A program made the translations under genes and the position numbers. Shown in pieces: positions 63,677 to 64,000 of a stretch of 64,000 nucleotides of DNA; position 1 is the stretch's first letter; every line of letters starts with the position of its first letter. This DNA comes from Rostratula benghalensis (Eukaryota > Chordata > Aves > Charadriiformes > Rostratulidae): NCBI GenBank assembly GCA_013399305.1, contig VXAI01000097.1, forward strand, positions 699,486 through 763,485. The letters are read 5' to 3'. The notes under the pieces are model-generated. The model worked only from the letters and a program-made list of their open reading frames with translations, was not told where the DNA came from and did no database searches.

Positions 63677-63701
63677 ACAAGCTACTTTTAAAGTAGCTTG
63701 T
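63677..63701. repeat. perfect inverted repeat, 12-bp arms and 1-nt spacer
   Basis: ACAAGCTACTTT, a single T, then AAAGTAGCTTGT, its exact reverse complement. It is the longest perfect near-palindrome I found in the window. It does not border a recognised element. Confidence 0.9.
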
Positions 63702-63830
63702 ATTAGGAGAAGTTTCTTAGATCCAAGATTAAAGAAATTATAAAGCAATCAAGAACCTCCTGAAGCTAACCAGGTGAAGTGTTCAGTGTTTAAGTAAAGG
63801 ACCTTAAGAGCCAGACTATGCAACTTTTTT

Positions 63831-63852
63831 CTCTCTCTCTCTCTCACACACA
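63831..63852. repeat. (CT)n(CA)n compound microsatellite
   Basis: Seven CT units followed directly by four CA units, preceded by six T. Confidence 0.95.
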
Positions 63853-63968
63853 GGCACACTCTTACATAAATGGACTAATTGCTCCCAAGGAAAAATAGTT
63901 CCATCCATTACACTTACAAAAGGCATTTTTACGCTTAATCCTTAAGAAAGTCTACTGACATAAAATAA

Positions 63969-64000
63969 TAGGATTGTAGAATGTTTAGAGTTGGAAGGGA
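63969..64000 (-). mobile_element. CR1 3' end, continues beyond the window
   Basis: The last bases read 'taggattgtagaatg' and then 'agagttggaaggga', the reverse complement of a CR1 3' terminus with decayed ATTCTATG-type octamers. The body should lie just right of the window, in minus-strand orientation. Only about 32 bases are visible, so its length is unknown. Confidence 0.8.

Larger units (their letters stand above)
62539..63968. other. noncoding, no gene recognised
   Basis: AT-rich DNA between two CR1 tails. It contains a 12-bp-arm palindrome at 63677-63701 and a CT/CA array at 63831. The minus-strand frame at 62772-62963 has no recognisable domain. Confidence 0.55.

Noticed and set aside
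1..64000. Endogenous retrovirus or solo LTR
   Set aside because: I found no paired terminal repeats, primer-binding site or recognisable gag, pol or env fragment by eye; short degenerate LTRs could still be missed.
1..64000. CRISPR array, operons, prokaryotic promoters or riboswitches
   Set aside because: The CR1 elements and overall texture are those of a vertebrate nuclear genome; no regularly spaced repeats occur outside microsatellites.

Overview
This window looks like a piece of a bird (avian) nuclear genome. The main evidence is five remnants of chicken-repeat-1 (CR1) non-LTR retrotransposons. Four of them keep the CR1 3' end, recognisable from the GGTTGGAAGGGACC block, the 'atcatctagtcc' block and degenerate 8-bp terminal repeats of the ATTCTATG type. 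The rest is AT-rich, CpG-poor, repeat-poor single-copy DNA, as expected for a gene-poor part of a bird macrochromosome. CR1 also occurs in crocodilians and turtles, so 'bird' is an inference; no species can be named. One 145-base run of N (1679-1823) and two isolated N (24601, 27229) show that this is draft assembly.

I find no protein-coding gene, no convincing coding exon and no tRNA, rRNA or other structured RNA gene in the 64 kb. Open reading frames are short, overlap on both strands and match no family I recognise, apart from the reverse-transcriptase fragments inside CR1 copies. The window is therefore either intergenic (a gene desert) or lies within a very large intron; the sequence alone does not decide which.

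Layout: 1-20722 is unique noncoding DNA with small microsatellites and two GC-richer unassigned islands (about 4890-5410 and 14060-14515). 20723-21585 is a 5'-truncated CR1 on the minus strand. 24200-24370 is an internal CR1 fragment on the plus strand that has lost its 3' end. 27121-27301 is a long GGAA microsatellite. 30690-31270 and 36530-37050 are further unassigned GC-richer islands. 37374-38270 is a minus-strand CR1 whose reverse-transcriptase core has been removed by an internal deletion (junction near 38084/38085). 38690-39300 is pyrimidine-rich. A 65-bp sequence occurs twice, at 45167-45231 and 49448-49512, with 54 of 65 identical positions, and is probably a fragment of an old, unnamed repeat. 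51690-51880 is purine-rich. 62454-62538 is a short plus-strand CR1 3' tail, and 63969-64000 is the start of another minus-strand CR1 that runs off the right edge.

There is no pathway or operon to describe. Points worth checking are the internally deleted CR1, the diverged 65-bp repeat pair, several perfect palindromes (16169-16186, 16388-16410, 23900-23911, 53748-53761, 63677-63701), and a few stretches that resemble conserved noncoding enhancers but can only be tested by alignment. I found no new biological system and do not claim one.
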